DNA of 64,000 nucleotides from Strongyloides papillosus. Its lineage: Eukaryota > Nematoda > Chromadorea > Rhabditida > Strongyloididae. The notes below the pieces were generated by a model that searched no databases, was not told where the DNA came from, and saw only the letters and a program-made list of their open reading frames with translations. Positions 60,301-64,000 of this stretch are shown here, piece by piece. Numbering within the stretch: position 1 is the stretch's first letter; each line of letters begins with the position of its first letter. Where the stretch lies: contig SRSI01000078.1 of the NCBI GenBank assembly GCA_005656395.1, forward strand, positions 1,178,001 through 1,242,000, written 5' to 3'. The position numbers were made by a program, and so were the translations under genes.

Positions 60301-61380
60301 TGACTACTTAATTCATGTTAATTAGAAGCTTCTTTTATATTTTGTTATAACCTAAAAAAATTTTTCATTTACTTTAAATTTGCTCTGGTTTAATGTAAAC
60401 AGAAATTAAAAAGTGAATTTTATTAAAAAAAATTAATTTGATAAAAGAGAAATCAAATTTATTAAAAGTGTTAAAACCGAGTACTGCTTGAACATACGAG
60501 CACACTTTATTTAGAGCAGTAACAGGATCTAAAAAATTAACAATATGTGTTTAGTTAAACTAAATAATATCTGAAGCCATCTGCAATTTTACAACATACA
60601 ATTGATAAGATTATTTATAGCAAAAAGCATAAAAAATGGTAATAATAATTTTGCTTTGTGACAACTCGTTTTCTAGTCTTTGTGTTTAAAGTTTGAAATT
60701 TTCTTCGAAATCATCTGATGTTTGAACAATAACTGGCATATTTATAATGAAATTAATTGAATTTTAGTTAGTGAATTTAAGAAAAAATTCATAAAACGTA
60801 ATACTGATAAGAAAATTTAATTAAACGATTTAAATACAGTATAGTTAAATATTATTTATTCGTCATGCCACCTTAAAATTATATAGTATAATAATCACAA
60901 CAAAATAAGTTTACCTTATACAACCAACAATCTAACTTAAAAATTACCAGGTTTTTCTTTAACTTCAGACAATAAACTCAAACCCTAAAATTTTTTAATT
61001 ACTAATACTTAGATACATTCTTAGAGATGGAATTTCAAAATAAATCGCATATAATAAATTATGTAGCAAACTAAAATGGTTAACACATTTTGGGAATTAC
61101 AAAAGCAATAGTAATTTCTTAACAATACTGCTGATGTATATAAAATTAAGGTGGCTTTATGCTATGTCAAACGATGTGCAAAAACAATTACAATAATTTA
61201 AATTTTAAAGTCACCATTATTTGATTGTAAACAATAAATTAAAGTTTACTAAAACATTTGGCTATATTAATTTTCTATGTAAATTCTTGGTTTTCATATT
61301 TTATTGCGGTCATAAAAACCCAATGAGTTAATATTTGTAGTATTTTACTAATTCTTTCCAAATTATCTATAATTTTTATA
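57353..61380. other. Long AT-rich gene-free stretch
   Basis: No gene is supported. Minus-strand 59540-59707 (FFTKGYANINEQHYFVKDIY, then VSNEIWHIFMFKTMM) is mildly protein-like and could be a relic. The frames at 60039-60224 and elsewhere are AT-driven. Confidence 0.35.
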
Positions 61381-61382
61381 TA

Positions 61383-62669
61383 TTAGGTTGTTCAATTGAA
61401 AATGTCGCTTTTTGACAGTCAATTTTAAAATGTCATAACCCAGTCAAAAATTAATATTTTTATTTCAAATAAATACCGTTAGAATCAGCACATTGTTGCC
61501 AACGTGATACAAGTTTATTTATGCCATTTGAAAAAAAAATTCCGGTCTCTAGAATCCAAAAACTCCAAGAGATCATTTTTCAGATCATCAGATTTGGTGA
61601 ATTTCTTCTACCGCAAATAAAGCTCTAATTCCTTGAATTAATGATAATCTGTTGGAGACAAGTTCGCTGAATAAGGAGAATGCGGAAGAGTTTCATATTC
61701 CAATTCTTTAAGCTTCTGCACCGTCGTTTTTGAAACGTGAGGTTTAGCATTATCATGGAATAATATTGGACCTCTTTTGTTGACCAATGCAGGCTTTAGA
61801 ACAGATAATTTCTTGCGCATTTCTTCTTTTTCCTTACAGTATTTGACTGCAGTCATAGTTTCTCTAGGATTTAGATACTTATGATGGATGATTCTATCAC
61901 AATTTCACCAAATAACTAGGATTACTTTCTTATTTGAATGCCTGAGTTTCGGGAAGTTTTTAGGTCTCTCATTTTTCCTCACTCATTGCGATGACCTTTT
62001 ACAATTGTCAAACATGATCCATTTTTCATCGCACGTTACAATTCTTTTTAAAAATGGGTCATTTTTGTTCCTGTGAATCAAAAAATAACAAGTTTACATG
62101 CTTCTAAAACATTGGTCGAGAGTATACTCATGGGGTATGTAAGAATCCATTATTTTCTTCATATTTATGGGTTTTAAGTAGTTGGATACAGTTCCAACAC
62201 TGACATTTAATTCCCCTGTGAGCTCCCGGACAGTTATTCTTGGATTATGTTCCACCATTCTTTTTATTTTTTCGTTCTCAAGAACATTTATTTCATGAAA
62301 ACCCTCCTTTCTTTGAAGACTTATATTTCTATTGCGGAATTTTTGGAAACAACGATGTATGATTCGTTTGTTAGTGGATCTTTGACCAAATGCTTTATTT
62401 ATTTTCTTTGAAGTTTTGGTTGCTGCTTGCTCAAGTTTGAACTCGTACAAGTAAATTGGTCGGAAATCAATTTTTGACGTAACTTTTTTTTTAGAGTAAT
62501 AGCAACTTTTTAATAATTTCGAACAAAATGCAAAAAGATGACAATGATAATCCTCGATTTGTTCTACAAAATGGTATATATCTTCTAGCGATACGTAAAC
62601 GTATAAGAAAGTTATGATAATTTAAAATTTGATAATTTAAAAAGCGACATTTTAAATTGAACAACCTAA
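61383..62669 (-). mobile_element. mariner (DD34D) transposon 2, decayed
   Basis: 31-bp terminal inverted repeats (61383-61413 and 62639-62669) start TTAGGT TGTTCAATT and differ at one position. TA flanks both ends (61381-61382 and 62670-62671). Total 1287 bp. It shares only the TTAGGTTGTT start with the mariner at 49373, so it is a separate family. Confidence 0.94.
61638..62490 (-). pseudogene. mariner transposase 2, inactivated
   Basis: Minus-strand DD34D mariner transposase. N-terminal HTH region: IIHRCFQKFRNRNISLQ, then ITVRELTGELNVSVGTVSNY and SYIPHEYT, the family's V/IPHEL position. The first catalytic Asp lies in RIVTCDEKWIMFDNCKR. The C-terminal part reads ILFHDNAKPHVSKTTVQKL and SPYSANLSPTDYHLF; these Asp residues are 34 apart. 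Inactivating changes include TGA where mariner has Trp (after KRSSQ and after VIW), a frame change near 61880 and a stop near 62092. TIR conservation is high while the ORF is broken, a common pattern for mariner copies mobilised by a relative and then decaying. Confidence 0.93.
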
Positions 62670-62671
62670 TA

Positions 62672-63396
62672 GTTATCTGTAAAATTCATTTTTTTAAATG
62701 TACATATTGTATTGCTATAAGAGTTAATATATAAATGGATGTTGTATAAAACAAAAATTGTAACGAACAATGTGATATTACTATATAAAATGCATTCCAA
62801 TAGGTCGTTGATTTATAGAAACCAGTTTCAGTTTAGTTACTGAGACATGGCAACAATTTGGTATTTTATATAGTGGTATAATGCATATTACTATAACTTA
62901 AAATCCTATATTGCGTTTTTGTCAAAAATCATACAAATGTCTAGACTGTGTTTTTTTAACAAAACTTTCTAGTGAATTTACATACGCTCTGTTGTAACTT
63001 GTTACCTCGAGCTTACCTATTTCTATATTTTGTAGTTGTGTTAGTTTTCAACACTAGCAATTTTGCGTTGTGATTGTTAAAATTTAAAAGTAACAAGAAA
63101 ATTCGAAAAAAGTTATTTACACATTTACTTTGTTTACCAAACAATTTTGTTTTGTCATAAAAAAAATGCCAAGAAAACAGTACAATAAAAAGGAAAAAAA
63201 ATTTTATTAAGGAGTCAAAAAGAGACATTCTAACAGTCAGAAATATAATTTGTTTTACAAGCAGTGTATAATACTCACCGGAATTTCCAGATCAATATAA
63301 CATTTGAAATAGGTACGAATGAAATTTTTGTTCAGATAAAGAGTTAAATTGTGATGTTGATAGTCACTAGTAGACTATTATTGCCAAACTTATTAC
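62672..63396. other. AT-rich stretch
   Basis: No gene is supported. The minus-strand frame at 63013-63228 is hydrophobic but AT-driven. Confidence 0.35.
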
Positions 63397-63540
63397 CAAC
63401 ATATTCTTGAACAGCTCTCATAAGAATTTGCATCGCCCAATCGAAAAGAAACCAAACAGTATCTAAAATGAAATTATGGTTATCATACTTCTTATAGCAA
63501 AATCCATTACTGAAGCCCAAGGGATCAGTAAATCCTTCTT
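63397..63540 (-). CDS. Candidate internal exon, unknown gene
   Basis: A 144-nt minus-strand block is open throughout and reads GFTDPLGFSNGFCYKKYDNH, then NFILDTVWFLFDWAMQ and ILMRAVQEYVG. It is bounded by ACTAAG (acceptor side) and G|GTAATAAG, a good donor. Residue use, with three aromatic-rich turns and two Trp, is unlike chance AT-rich frames. I do not recognise the protein. Plus-strand 63785-63889 beyond it carries a separate scrap (EKNAVEVNNHFKNRSNLNKR, then TEPRKIRDLINSH). Partner exons may lie outside the window. It could also be a relic exon. Confidence 0.42.
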
Positions 63541-64000
63541 CTTAGTGCAACTAAGCATCTAAAACATAATAATAAGTGAAAAGAGATTATTGTTTCAACA
63601 GAAATATTTGTAAAAATTGAATCAATTATGTATATTGCAGTTTCGATTGATTTATCACATGAATCTTGATAATTATTTTTCAAAAGCTTTTTAACAAATT
63701 TGTCAATATTAGTAGAAATAAGTCAAGTTTTCATAGAATCCTTAGTCCTGTTAGCAAAATGTTGTTAATATTTATTAAATAGTAGAGAAAAATGCAGTAG
63801 AGGTTAACAATCATTTTAAAAACCGTTCAAACTTAAATAAACGTGACACTGAGCCACGTAAAATTCGTGATTTAATTAACAGTCATTGACAAAACGTTAG
63901 GAAGATTTATCACATATCAGAAAAACGTGTTTAGACAATTTTTTGCCGTTACATTTTTATTTCTAGTTCGTAACTTATTAATTTTATTGCAGAACGTTAC

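Noticed and set aside
31438..62490. Possible alternative genetic code (TGA read as Trp): TGA occurs at expected Trp positions in both mariners and at two breaks in the glycoprotein relic.
   Set aside because: Intact ORFs (the maT transposase and both LINEs) use TGG throughout, and other relics show TAG and TAA at conserved positions. G-to-A decay in an AT-biased genome explains TGG becoming TGA or TAG.
1..64000. CRISPR array, operons, Shine-Dalgarno sites, prokaryotic origins.
   Set aside because: No regularly spaced repeats or bacterial gene organisation; all recognisable genes are eukaryotic mobile elements or relics.

Overview
The window is very A+T-rich eukaryotic DNA with no operons, no bacterial-style gene packing and no intact conserved host gene. 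It reads as a repeat-rich, gene-poor stretch of an animal genome. A metazoan source is supported by a relic with animal-type 28S rRNA sequence, RTE-type LINEs, maT and DD34D mariners, piggyBac, Tigger/pogo and long-TIR elements, and a relic glycoprotein gene of chuvirus type. That mix is commonest in arthropods, so an arthropod is my best guess, not a proven assignment. Introns, where I can propose them, are short (39 and 61 nt).

Layout. 1-2.6 kb: coding scraps, the 3' end of a piggyBac element (TTAA end, Cys-rich C-terminus) and a 303-bp CAGGGTG MITE. 5.7-6.7 kb: first copy of a dispersed TIR element whose second copy is at 42.9-43.8 kb. 6.9-10.3 kb: a decayed gag-like coding region split by a 5'-truncated LINE with an 11-bp target duplication, and bracketed in part by two direct repeats that each fold into a stem-loop. 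10.4-11.5 kb: a 1.1-kb internally deleted LTR retrotransposon with LTRs, PBS, PPT and a 4-bp target duplication. 12.0-12.25 kb: a stray 28S rRNA piece. 12.3-31 kb: mostly AT-rich sequence with a long foldback element (21.2-21.9 kb), a second piggyBac relic (23.7-24.6 kb), a Tigger relic (27.4-28.5 kb) and several exon-like blocks, the best a two-exon coiled-coil fragment at 29.6-29.85 kb.

31.4-33.1 kb holds the decayed envelope-type glycoprotein gene. 35.4-39.1 kb is a decayed plus-strand gene interrupted by a nearly complete 3.05-kb LINE with a perfect 15-bp target duplication. 41.8-42.1 kb has a phase-consistent two-exon C-terminus of an unknown gene. 44.5-45.0 kb is a second Tigger relic. 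48.3-50.6 kb is a 1.06-kb long-TIR element lying 6 bp from a DD34D mariner. 52.5-53.5 kb is a GGTCGAC-rich TIR element carrying a nested 408-bp MITE. 54.3-55.6 kb is a DD37D maT-type transposon broken by only one stop codon, the youngest coding DNA transposon here. 56.3-57.4 kb and 63.4-63.9 kb hold unidentified exon-like blocks, and 61.4-62.7 kb is another decayed DD34D mariner.

The genes do not form a pathway. The story is successive insertion and decay: mobile elements land in older coding relics, and short terminal motifs link non-autonomous elements to possible helpers (the CAGGGTG ends of the MITE, the long-TIR element and the maT transposon).
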